Below are positions 50,201 through 61,801 of a DNA stretch of 64,000 bases, one piece after another. The position numbers were made by a program, and so were the translations under genes. Where the stretch lies: positions 930,001 through 994,000 of the forward strand of contig NC_134954.1 in the NCBI RefSeq assembly GCF_965638725.1, in the 5' to 3' direction. Positions within the stretch are counted from its first letter, which is position 1; each line of letters starts with the position of its first letter. Under the pieces are notes generated by a model. That model was not told where the DNA came from. It made no database searches and saw only the letters and a list, made by a program, of their open reading frames with translations. The stretch comes from Aptenodytes patagonicus. Taxonomy: Eukaryota; Chordata; Aves; Sphenisciformes; Spheniscidae.

Positions 50201-53200
50201 CCAAAGAAAACATCCCCGAATTTTTGGTCAAACATGGCAATATATCCAACAAGATATTTAATAGCTTCTCAAGATAAAGCATTTTCATCAGTACTAAGTA
50301 TCAAAGTGATATAAAAACCTCTGGTAAGCAGTCTGCAGGGGAAATTTTCATCAAATGAAGTGCTGATGCAATAAACTAATGTTGATATCACAGACAAAAT
50401 CTAATGTAACTGTGAAGGGGCATTCTGTGATGTTGTAGTCACTACCTATGACCTTCTGTGTAGGAGGCATGCTGCACACTGCTAACAGGAGGGCTACAAC
50501 CATGTTCAGGGTTTGTCATCTCTCCATCCTTTAACTCTTTTTATCTCATCAAATCTGCATCTGGCAGTTGGTGACAGACAGATAAACTACTGAGGAAACA
50601 ACAACAAACCCAACAGAAAAATTAGTGGTAGGATTCCTGACTTTATCTCAAGATACTGTTGCTGGACAAAGGCTATACATATTTAGCCATCCTGTAGCTA
50701 GGTCAAATGATAAAGTCTTTTTCTTTTAAGCCTTTCCTTCCCTTACTAACTTCCGTTCAACCCTGTAGAAGCACTCATCATTCCTGTTTTTAGCCATGCA
50801 GCAACAGAACTCCCGAAGTTAACTCATAGGAAATGGCTGGTAGTACAATACAACTCATTTCTCAGCTGTTTGTGGGGCTGGCAGATGTGATGTCTCATAA
50901 TAGGCATCTATAGCTACAGGACTCTGCAATGTGTTCATGCCATTACAAACTTGCTCAGATTGTTATTGAAAGACAAGCTGGTTATAATGTGGGCATTCTG
51001 TACCTGACTGATAAGCTTCCTGAAGTTCACTGTAGCCAAAAGATGAGACACTTCCAGAAGCAGTATTTTGCTTTTATGATTGTCAGCATCTCCATTGCTA
51101 GCAAGGGGCTTAGGATTTGATTCACAAATTTTAGATCAAAGGGTAAGCTGCTGTCAGATAGGATCAGATGTTAACTGTTCAAATCCCTTATTTTGAATCC
51201 TTGCTCGTAAGAGCAATGAAGGAAAGCAATGACTAGAGACATGTTCCAGGGAGTAGGAAAGTAAATGTGCCAAAGCTCCAGGCTATGCAGGTGACAATAT
51301 GTGGGAGGAGGAGTAGAATCAATATTTTGGACAATGTTTTATTTCTTAGGAAAGGTGGATTTTTTTTCTTACTGAAATAAAATTGTATACAAATAATATA
51401 AAAATAGGAAGACTTGTGTATATCCTATGCCAGAAAAAAAAGTACAAAACAGCACATCCAATTCACTTTGTGCAAGGATCAGAATCGATTCTAAGACACT
51501 TACTGTTTAAATTAATGTGTATAATTGATTTATCCTCTGTGTAATTTTAGCAAGATGCAATTGTACATAACACTAATGGTTTGTCATTCAAAATTGGATT
51601 TGGTAAGTCTGGTTCTCAGGTTTTCAGCTGATTCTTTCTGATTGCACTTTTTGCATTCATCACTCTCTGAGCTTTTTAGGATTCACAAAAAGCTGAAATG
51701 CTAAGCCCATGCAAAACCACCTCCCCTACAAAGCTTCTGTATGTTGGCAGTGGTTTTGTGAATAACTAGCTCAAAGCTTCTGATCAGTCTCGGGTTTCAG
51801 ACATGAATCCAGCACTGCAAAATTTGAAGATAATGACATCTTAAATTATATGGCAAAAGATTCTAGAGATCTCATTTGATATCACTGCGCAAATGTCCTG
51901 AGCATATCACTTACAGGAATAAGCAGTAATGCCAAAAGACTGTGCAGTGTGAAACAAGGCAGAAAAAAGGAAGCAGCTCCTCTTTACTGAGGCACAGAGA
52001 CTGAATGAACCAGAGTTTTAGAGAGCCTGAGACAGATCCAAGAGTGGACCCCTGTTCTCTGGAGACTCAGAGGGCTTGACTGGGGGACTGTTCTTCCTCA
52101 CTTGTGGACAGCAGTTTGTAAAAGAAGTATCAACAGAAAACTACATGAAGACTACCTCCTTTAAATTACCCCCCCCTTCAAAAGTCAGAGATTATTCCAA
52201 TGAGGAGCTGGGGAATTTACATTACTGCAGAGAGAGAGGGCACTAGATTTGAGGGAAGACTAGTATATACACACAGGCAATGACATAAAAACACCTCCCA
52301 GCAACAGTCATTCTAGAACAATGCTTGTTCCAACAAAGTATATGAGAAAATACTTACAACCCAAAAAAGAAAAGGAGAGCATTTGAAGAGGTAAAGAAAC
52401 AAAATAGTTGAATCAGAGGGATCAAGTAAAGACATATTGCTGACCTTGCATCTTACTAGACAGGCACAATTTATTTTGAGTCTTCTCACCCTGTGGGGGA
52501 TCCCTACTGAAATTCCAAGTATTGGAATGTTGTTTGTTGGTGGTTGTTTTTCTGGCAGCAAAGTCTTCATTCCAATACCTACTCTAAACTAGATTAACAG
52601 CTGTGAATTCCATTTGTGGAACAGAGGAACCCTGCTTAAATAGTTAAATAAGCTTCATGAGCCATGTGATTTTATAACAGGGCTTTATTCTGACCTTGCA
52701 GCAGTATAAATCAAATTATGTTCAGAACAACTAAACTTCATTGCATTTTTCCTGAATACAAAGTAGAGAGGAATCAGTCTTACATTAGGCATGTTTGTTA
52801 TTTAAAACAGAGCCGTGATCAGTTTCAAACAACTTACCTCCTTTCACTAGGACGCAGCACATGTAACTAGCACTGGTTTGTGTGACAGAAGGATTGGTTT
52901 GGTGCCTATGAACAATCCTTATGTGGCTGTCTTAAACGTTAAATGACTGTATATTTTCAGGAAGATACTTCATATGGTAAGAGATATGATGGATCTGATG
53001 AGTGAATTCTACAGCTCCCAAATCCCCCTCACCCTACCCCACCCCAGCAAGTCTTAACTATGACTAAAAGTTATATTAGTTCCAATGATGGAACCCTAAA
53101 CACCCATTTGATAACTTATCCATGGTTAGTCTGCTTGTATTCTGTTTTGGTTAACTAAATGGTTAATATGTACGATTTCCCACCTTCAGTTTCAAATTCT

Positions 53201-56200
53201 TGCTGTTTTATCTGTTTATCAGTCCCCAGTCATCGTCATTTCCTTTCCTGCTTCAACGTAAGAAGAAAATTACTATGCCAAAGAGCACAAGTCTCTGAAT
53301 TACTGAAGCATCCTTCACTTGCTTAGCCAAATATTCAATTCTAATGCAACTAACACTGTTTTCAGTTATCCAAGAAGTTCTGCTGTTCTATATTTGGAAC
53401 ATAGATTCTTCCTTGATTTTTTAAACAGATCACTTGCCCTTAGTCTCTGCCAAAAGATAGATTCATTCTGGATAGCGTGAGCTAAAGCAATTCAGTCTCA
53501 TTCAAATGCTTGAACAGCAGAGAAAAATGATAATGCAAAAACTTTCTCTGACTTTAGCAGCAAAATGATTAGAAAAGTAAAAATTTTAGGGAAGTAATTT
53601 TTGCATCTGAGCTATCCCATTCTCAATCTGCTTTGATTCATTGGGTGCAAAGACTTGGAACATGAAACTTCAGCCTTTGTTTCAGCCTTCAAGTTTTTTC
53701 AGTTCACTTTTTTATAAACTTTTGACTGATGTACTAAGCAAATACACTGTGAAGATACATAAGGCTAACTTTTCTGCCTAGTGTCAGATCCTGCCCTGTT
53801 CTTATGTTTACTGGTACATATTTCACATTGCAGATGTTTCCTCAGCTTCACTGTTTATTACTGATGGTTAAAAAGGAAGGCAAAATTATCTGGTGATGAA
53901 TGAGACATACTTTCAGACATGGTTTTCAATTAATTCTTGTTTCAAGAAGGTCTTGCCTCTTTCATGCACAGTAGATATTTTCCACAGTAAAGTTTATGTG
54001 CATGAAACAAGGTTTTATACTTAGTGCAATACCTGAGACACTCACTAAATTAATCACAACTAGAGATTACAGAATTTATCTTTAAAATTGAGGAAATTTC
54101 ATGATGAGCCTGGAGCTTCACTGAGAATGAAGACAGCAGGATCAAATACTCAGTTCAGGAAATACCAAAGCCACAGTTATCCATTTAACTTTAAATTTCT
54201 GTCTTTGTACACTGTTGATATATGTTACCAATTCAAACCATGAACAAACTCTTCAAAGTAGTAGAAGCTTTATCACATGGTCCAATTCAAACTTCACATC
54301 ATATGAGAAATAATGTAATACAATATTAATGTTCTAAACTTCTTTCTACACCATCTAATGTGCACCTTGTAACATTTGCAAAGAATAAAAGATGCTCCTG
54401 AATATGTAAACGTTCATTTTACCTTTGTAGTTCAAACTGCCAAGTTTTTAACAATCCTAACTGTTAAGCATGAATAAACTTGCAGAAATACATCTTTCAC
54501 GAAATTGCCAAACAAACAGAGAAACTCTTACTTTTATCTAGGAGATAAAATCCCTGGGGAAAAGCTTCATGAGAAGCATGACAGCATTATGGAGCTAAGA
54601 GAGTGCAGATGTCTTGCCTGCATTTCTTAAGAGACCAGGCTGTGGTCTGTGCTTGCACTGTGATTAGTGACCTCTCCTGTGTCCACACATCTGTTTGGTC
54701 AACTATCCTAATCTTTGGTTTTACAGAACAGAGAAATTGCATCTTCAACTAAACTAGCAGGGCTTTTGAGTTTCTCGAGATTCCAAAGTAGCAAATTTTC
54801 ACTTCCCAACAGAAACAAAATCTTAAAGGAACTGATGTCATCAACTGCTGTTACCTATATCCCTTAAGAAAACAGAATCACCTAAAAACACGTTGCATAC
54901 AAGAAAGTGACAGTTAAAGGTCAAAAAAAGGACAAAGCTCAATTAACTCACTGTTCCAGAAAGTTCAGACAGGCTTCCAGGAGTGACCAACTATAAAAAT
55001 GAAAAATTCCTAACTGAAATGAAGGAGGGAGCCTATACTATCACAGGAGTATCAATTCCTACTGTCAAACCTTTGACTTACTTCTAAAATAAGTATCAGC
55101 AAAACTTTTTAGCCTTTACTCATCAGAGACAGTATCGATTTCCCTCAGTAAGTTTGCAGATGACACCAAGTTGGGTGGCAGTGTTGATCTGCTCGAGGGT
55201 AGGAAGGCTCTGCAGAGGGACCTGGACAGGCTGGATCGATGGGCTGAGGCCAACTGGATGAGATTCAACAAGGCCAAGTGCTAGGTCCTGCATTTCGGCC
55301 ACAACAACCCCATGCAGCGCTACAGGCTTGGGGAAGAGTGGCTGGAAAGCTGCCTGGAGGAAAAGGACCTGGGGGTGCTGGTCGACAGCCGGCTGAACAT
55401 GAGCCGGCAGTGTGCCCAGGCGGCCAAGAAGGCCAATGGCATCCTGGCCTGTATCAGAAATAGTGTGGCCAGCAGGAGGAGGGAAGTGATCGTGCCCCTG
55501 TACTCGGCACTGGTGAGGCCACACCTCGAGTACTGTGTTCAGTTTTGGGCCCTCACTACAAGAAGGACGTTGAGGTGTTAAGAGTGCGTCCAGAGAAGGG
55601 CAACGAGGCTGGTGAAGGGTCTGGAGAACAAGTCTGCTGAGGAGCGGCTGAGGGAACTGGGGTTGTTTAGCCTAGAGAGGAGGAGGCTGAGGGGAGACCT
55701 CATCGCTCTCTACAACTACCTGAAAGGAGGTTGTAGTGAGGTGGGGTCGGTCTCTTCTCCCAAGTAACAAGCGATAGGGCGAGAGGAAATGGCCTCAAGT
55801 TGCGGCAGGGGAGGTTTAGATTGGACGTGAGGAAAAATTTCTTTACTGAAAGAGTGGTTAAACATTGGAAGAGGCTGTCCAGGGAAGTGGTGGAGTCACC
55901 ATCCCTGGAGGTATTTAAAAGACGTGTAGATGCGGCGCTCAGGGACATGGTTTAGTGGGCATGGTGGTGTTGGGTTGATGGTTGGACTCGATGATCTTAG
56001 AGGTCTCTTCCAACCTTAATGATTCTATGATTCTATGATTTGGAATTATTGTAGTTACGCTCTACCCTGACTGACTCAAAGACATGTTTTATAACTGAAA
56101 GGTGAACACAATTTCAGTGAATTATACACAAGATCTAACCTGTTCACCGTGCGAATATCATTTTTACTGATGTTAACTCTAGTTAGATGATATATTCTTC

Positions 56201-59200
56201 ATTAAAAGAAAAATTGAGCTATGCCTATTGGATGAATTACTTCTAAGGTTATTTTTGCTAGTCTCCTGATGATTGCTCTGCTATATAGATTAATGTTTAA
56301 CGTGTAATTTGTCTTATCCATGTTACTTTGTACTTCTCATACATTGAGCTACTTGGATAAAACTTGCCCAGTGGTCTGCTCAATCCACAATATAAATAAC
56401 AATAACTGATTCACAATCTCTCCCATTACACAGGTTGACTATTAATGATTAAGCCATTTACGGCATTCAGTTTCACAAGCTGTAGATGAGAAAAGGAAAC
56501 ACCAAGAATGATATTCAACCTTTGTTTTTATGGTGGTTTTCTTCATAACACCACTCAGGGAGCAGTCCAGTATGTCTTATATCGTCTCCATGACCCTTCT
56601 CTCACAAGACTGTTCCTGGACTGTTGGAGTTCTTTTGTTGCTTAACAACTGCAAGTTTTGCCTGACATTATGGTTATCAGATTTGGGCTGAAGTGGCTTC
56701 AGAAAGACAGCTTCTTGTACTGTTTTGCCTTTGAGAAAACTGAGGTCTCATGTAGAAAATAAATCTTTAATGAGAAAATTGAACATAATCATAGAATCAT
56801 AGAATCATTGAGGTTGGAAAAGACCTCTAAGATCATCGAGTCCAACCATACATTGGTACAAGGCAAATCAGCTGCAGTTGGTATCCGTTGTTGGAGGCTG
56901 TAAAGGGACATGGAGGATTTCTGAAAGTTTTTGTGGAGTTACGTGCCTAAGTCATTCTTAACAAAACAGTCAGGGCTAGTGACTACCCCTTGGGTTTTTT
57001 TGGAAAAGGCAAGAAGATGCTAGTACCTTCTGCTTCCAAGGCCGAGTAAGCATTTTGCACTAAACAGCCAATAGATAAAATGTTTAAGCAACCCTTGGAA
57101 GTAGGGTGAACTAGGTTCCACTCCAAATCAAATAACTGTGTAGTGACCAGAATAATCTTTCTCTAATTTCTTCTTTCTGGTTCAACATTTTGAATTCTTC
57201 CCCATCATTCAATTTAGCAAAATAAGGTAGAGAATTTTGGCCTGTTACAAATAAAGAAATATTTAGGGTATTTGTCAGGAAATTAAAAGTTGTGTGTTAA
57301 ATCTATTAAGTATTTCAAAAGCAGGACTAGGCAGGGGCCACACTTCCATGTCTTCTGAATTGGATTTTTCAGCATAGTGGTTGTCTGACACATTTGTAAG
57401 AACTGACTGCAGGTACATGCTAGACAGCCTCAGAGCACAATTACTTCTTTCCGCCATGTAGAGGATGTTTTAGTCCTCCTTTAGATGGAGTTTAATGGTA
57501 TTTAAATACAGATAATGCTTAGATGGAGACAGTTGGGTACACACACAAACCACTACTTCACTGACTCAAACATTAAGGACATTTTTAGTGCTTGAGCAGC
57601 TGCTTTGAACATTGCTATCTTTGACAGTAATTTAGCCACCTAAGTCTAAGTCTTTCTTTGGGCTCATAACTGTTCAGTGGATCTGGACCTCATTATCCTC
57701 ATTAAGAGCCTTTCAGCAGTCAAAAATGCATTATGCCATTGGGGCACTTTCCTATACACAAATACACATTGCTTCTCCCTTCTGTGAACTTTGTATTCTG
57801 AACTCTATCATGCTTCTACCCTCTGTAACAAGGAGCACAGAAGGATTAGTTGAGGCACTTGCTAGCTAGCCATTCTTTTTTTCTGATCTTCATGATCTTT
57901 CCCTTTCCTGCCATCACCAGAGCAAAAGCAAATTTGCATATCCTAGTGTTAGAGAATAATATCGGTTCTAAATGGCACTATCTTTCTAAGAATGGAACCC
58001 TATTAATTCTCTTTTATGTGATTTCTCCTCTATAGTCTCTCCCGAGATAATTTTCTTTTGCTTATCAACTTCTTCACTGTAGGATATTGCAGGTGTCATA
58101 CTTTCAAACTAACAGGAAAGAACTTGGTATTCTCAAGTTTTTCCCCTGTTAATTGGTATTTATCAGTCGTAAGTTAGAAAATACTGTCTTTCTGGCAAGC
58201 AAAAAGAGCTCATAAGGCAGAGTCCTCAGTGTTTGCTTATTGATTGCAATAAGATTTGTTCCAGTAGGCTAATTAATGCGTCTGCTCTAATAAATACACC
58301 CAGGAAGGAAGGAGCACAGGAACAAGAACAAGAAAGAAAAGCTGCAATTTCTAAGCACTTGGCCATTCTTACACATGGGGAATAGTGCCTGACCCTGCAA
58401 TCGGTGGATTTCCTTTACTGTAAAACATTACTCAGTAAAGAGATTCTGAAAGTCTGAACCTAAATGTCTTTTTCACTGACAAATATCCCAGTATAATTGA
58501 GTAATGTTTCACTGAAGTTACTATTCATTCATTGATAAAATTAGCATTCCTTTAATGTAAAGGCACATTAAAAACTGTGTGCACATCTTGGCAAACTGAG
58601 AAGTACAGAAACAATTTTAGGAATAGCCACACAAAATGGTTAACAGATGTGGTCTATGAAAGGCCTCAGATTATTAATATTCTTTTTTTTTTTTGTCTGT
58701 TGTTACAGTTCTAATTCTTACCATGCATTTGCGATCATCCACCCCAGCTAAATCCTCCTCAAACTCCTTTCCTACATCAAATTCCATGATGTAATTTCTA
58801 AAAGTGCTTAGCGTTTTAATGATCATATGATCCCCATTCTGAAGGATTTCTTTGTCAGGTTTTAGCAAGTTTGCTATTTTTCTTACAGCAACATTTACAT
58901 CTGAAAAAGAAAAAGAATTATTTTAATCCAGAAAAGTCTACCACAAAAAGAAGCTTGTAGCTCTTGGCAGAACTAAAATGAATAGTTATATATTCATTTT
59001 ATAGATAAATAAATGAAGATAAATAAATGTCCAGATCTTTCACACCAGCTTTCTCATCAGGAAAAAGTCCATAACCTAATTCTTTCAATTTAAATAAGTT
59101 CATGTTTTGATTTTCTGATTATGTGGAATCCTAAAAAATACCATTTGTATTTGACAGTTAATAAGGCCTTCAATATTTCTATAGAAATACTAGCACTTTA

Positions 59201-59625
59201 CATCAAATGCAAACACACAAAATTGCATCAAGTACATTATTGTCTCTTTATTACACATAAAAATTTTACTCTTTTTCACTTTATGGTTGGTTTTTTAAGT
59301 TTGAAATCTGCCACTTACCTCTTCAAGCTATGTAGCTTAATGTCTGTTAATGTAAGCTTCAAGATGGTAAAAAGTACAGGCTGCTTAAGACAGAACAATT
59401 TTGCATAAGGCAATTCTTAAAGTGCATTCCTGAAAAAAATGTTTCTCACAAAAAATGATTTATGACTGTACAAGAAAAAATAGATTCATGTAAAGACTAA
59501 GAGAGATTGCATTTATTGATAATTTATTAAAGAAACATGAAGGGAACCTTACCCAGTGCTTTCAGATACTCCTCAAAGTTGTCATTGCTGACCATTTTCC
59601 AGTAACCATTGAAATCTGCAGGCAT
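44158..59625 (-). CDS. RBP1: RBP1, cellular retinol-binding protein I, complete four-exon coding region (span)
   Basis: Coding exons on the minus strand are 59625-59553, 58900-58722, 47631-47530 and 44211-44158, giving 408 nt and 135 residues, the family's normal length. Family knowledge: this cytosolic carrier binds all-trans-retinol, delivers it to LRAT and retinol dehydrogenases, and buffers vitamin A. Seen: NGYWKM start, [18 protein letters not shown] with Lys40, [46 protein letters not shown] with Trp106 and Gln108 both kept ([12 protein letters not shown]), and the tail CKQVFKKVQ. Introns are 652 bp, 11.1 kb and 3.3 kb, all GT..AG. Odd: exon 4 reads [11 protein letters not shown], where I recall human EMRVEGVVCKQ, so there is an added Cys and a Lys for Val. 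No GC-rich promoter island is visible upstream. The RBP1 identity is secure from exons 1-3. Confidence 0.96.
44212..47529 (-). other. RBP1 intron 3
   Basis: 3,318 bp, GT..AG. No repeat family recognised. Open frames at 46182-46599 (minus) are of low complexity and unsupported. Confidence 0.88.
47530..47631 (-). CDS. RBP1: RBP1 coding exon 3
   Basis: 102 nt, phase 0 at both ends, acceptor ttttgttag and donor gtaagatca. It encodes [20 protein letters not shown] followed by [14 protein letters not shown]. Trp106 and Gln108, which contact the retinol hydroxyl end, are intact. Asn replaces the Lys I recall for human in VQKGE. Confidence 0.96.
55137..56041 (+). mobile_element. CR1 LINE, 5'-truncated, with reverse-transcriptase remnant, in RBP1 intron 2
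   Basis: About 905 bp in plus orientation, antisense to RBP1. It begins inside ORF2 at [11 protein letters not shown], the reverse transcriptase FADD box (55153-55164), and continues through [30 protein letters not shown] and [17 protein letters not shown]. It ends with ATTCTATGATTCTATGATTT. The frame is dead: TAG at 55282-55284, and the frame is lost after about 55575. Its high GC content contrasts with the AT-rich intron. The domain is cut just before the catalytic box, so it cannot encode a working enzyme. Confidence 0.95.
56787..56850 (-). mobile_element. CR1 LINE tail, 64 bp, inverted, in RBP1 intron 2
   Basis: Plus strand AATCATAGAATCATAGAATC followed by GAGGTTGGAAAAGACCTC and TAAGATCATCGAGTCCAACC is the reverse complement of a CR1 3' end. 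It is very short, so it was heavily 5'-truncated. It lies about 750 bp from the larger CR1 and opposite to it, giving a short inverted pair. Confidence 0.88.
58722..58900 (-). CDS. RBP1: RBP1 coding exon 2
   Basis: 179 nt. The acceptor ctttttctttttcag has a good pyrimidine tract, and the donor is gtaagaatt. It encodes [18 protein letters not shown], then [20 protein letters not shown], then [19 protein letters not shown]. It carries Lys40 of the retinol site and the portal region. This is the most conserved part of the gene in the window. Confidence 0.97.
58901..59552 (-). other. RBP1 intron 1
   Basis: 652 bp, GT..AG, AT-rich and unusually short next to introns 2 and 3. No motif supported. 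Confidence 0.93.
59553..59625 (-). CDS. RBP1: RBP1 coding exon 1
   Basis: 73 nt coding. The start ATG at 59625-59623 is followed by [20 protein letters not shown], close to human RBP1. The donor is ggtaagg after CTGG, and the split codon G|AT (Asp) matches exon 2. The start context is GGGATG, weaker than that of RBP2. A poor TATA-like CTAAAAAAG lies about 115 nt upstream (59746-59738). The transcription start is not defined by the sequence. Confidence 0.94.
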
Positions 59626-60991
59626 CCCTACTTTAGGTAATTGTCAAAATCAAAGTCTCAGAACAGTGTGTTGATTCTGCACCACACAGCTCACTGTCTT
59701 TCTTTGTGGCGAGTTTGAACTCTGGTTTCTTTTAGCTCTTTTTTAGACCATGTAGCTATGCAAGTCCAACAATAATCAGATTAGAAGAAGTGTTGCCTTT
59801 AAATCCTTCCACAAGGCTGAACCTCTGAGATTTCTAATGACAGCAGGATGACTTGATTTAAACAGAATGAAACATTCACCTTCCATATAACTTCTGTAAG
59901 GGTACCGATTATCTGGAGATCCATTTTAACCATATTACTCTTCATTTTTCATGCCACTCAGAAAAAAACCTTTTAAATAGCTTTAGTTTAGGATATTAGC
60001 CAAAGCTATACAAGTGCTTATCTTGTGTGGTTTTTGAGGCGAATCCTTCTTCCTTGAATATGTTCCAGGTACTTTACGCCACCTTCTTTTCAGAAAATGA
60101 TCATACAGACTCTTTCAGTGAAAGCAATTTGTGTCTGACATCATTACTTTAACTTGTTCCGCAAGCTCCTTAATTCTAGAGAACTACCAGTGGAAGCTGT
60201 TTGGCCAAATGAGGGCTCAAAAAGGGCCAGTTAGGTGGAAACTTGTATTAAGAAGCAGAGGTTAATGCTGTATATTGATAAATGCTACATCACTACTGAA
60301 TGCATGTTTTCAGTTAATTTAAGCAACATTGAAACGCAGAGGTAGCACTTCATAGAGATTCTATATTATTTGAAGGTGTCTTCTGTCAAAAATGCGATAG
60401 ACTGAATCAGCAGAATAGGCAACCAACATGTAAGAGAATGGATTTTTTTGGCTAACATTTCTGGCTCAAATACTGAGACAGCCTCTTAGCTATTTTCATT
60501 TATTTTCCACTGTGTATTTTCAAATGGTACAGCTGAAGTTCCTCTTGGATATGTTATCTACTCCAGGGCTTTGGCAATTACTTACTCTTATAGAAGACTC
60601 TGGATCAGAGAAGCAAAGAAACCCACTTTAAATCTGGGGATGAGGACTGTCTATAATTTGTGAATCTGGAGGCTTAAAAGTGACATGAATGGTACATGCA
60701 TTTTTAAGTGCTTGCACGAAAGAAAGATTTATTTCTATCTCTTGTCCAAACTGCCAAGAGAGAAAAAGTTATTCAGGGTCCGAAAAAGTCAAAGTTTAGC
60801 AGTAATATATAATTAAATATATATTTATGTAAAGAAAAGTTATGGTTCGTTTTATTTTGCTGCTTCAGAACAGTAAGGCATCTTCATGCTAAAACTGTCT
60901 GTAGGATTACAGAATTACAATTCAGGAAAGTACTATGTTTGACCCTTAAGTATTACTGGAGATTAATATTTACTGTTAAGATCTTATTTCA
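59626..60991. other. RBP1 upstream region / NMNAT3 downstream region
   Basis: About 1.4 kb that must contain the RBP1 promoter and 5' leader. It is AT-rich with no CpG cluster. TATA-like sequences occur at 59738-59746 and near 59970 (TATTTAAAAG on the minus strand), both weak. Confidence 0.6.
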
Positions 60992-60997
60992 TTTATT
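60992..60997 (-). terminator. Candidate NMNAT3 polyadenylation signal AATAAA
   Basis: TTTATT on the plus strand, about 215 nt beyond the NMNAT3 stop and the first canonical hexamer there. A second AATAAA lies about 140 nt further on. It would place the NMNAT3 3' end about 1.3 kb upstream of the RBP1 start codon. Confidence 0.45.
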
Positions 60998-61212
60998 TTC
61001 ACGAGGAAGCTGTTCTTTATATATTTTATGCTATGCAGCTGAGCATCCCGATTTGCTTAAGCACTACCACACACAAAACCATGAATTTAAACCACCACAT
61101 GAATTCAAGAAATTTTGGACTGATGTACTTTCCCTTCATTAACGAGAAACAACCTTCTCAAGAACTTTACATGAAAAAACCCCAGGTCTGTCCACTTCAC
61201 ACACTACAGACA

Positions 61213-61695
<483 letters not shown>

Positions 61696-61742
61696 TTAAA
61701 CTCATAACTTTTTTTTTCTTTTTTTTTTTTTTAATCATTTAC

Positions 61743-61801
61743 CTTTAGTCCAGTTTTCTTTCAAAAGGTTGCAAGAAAAATTCAACTTGGATTTTATGTG
61801 T
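61743..61801 (-). CDS. NMNAT3: Probable NMNAT3 penultimate coding exon, 59 nt
   Basis: The minus strand reads gaccag|A, then 19 codons for HIKSKLNFSCNLLKENWTK, then G|gtaaat. The single trailing G joins TT of the terminal exon to make Val before LPELK. The leading A would complete an Arg codon from the previous exon, which matches the NMNAT boundary after VLR (human NMNAT3 ...VLRHHHSKL; here R-HIKSKL). The intron to the last exon is only 120 bp (61742-61623). Weak point: the acceptor has no pyrimidine tract, and the open frame continues upstream. The phase and motif agreement make it likely but unproven. Confidence 0.55.

Larger units (their letters stand above)
47632..58721 (-). other. RBP1 intron 2
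   Basis: 11,090 bp, GT..AG, the largest intron here. Its only recognisable contents are the 905-bp plus-strand CR1 (55137-56041) and the 64-bp inverted CR1 tail (56787-56850), both near the 5' end of the intron. The remaining roughly 10 kb shows nothing I can name. Confidence 0.9.

Noticed and set aside
55123-55524. 133-codon minus-strand open frame
   Set aside because: Antisense of the CR1 reverse-transcriptase remnant.
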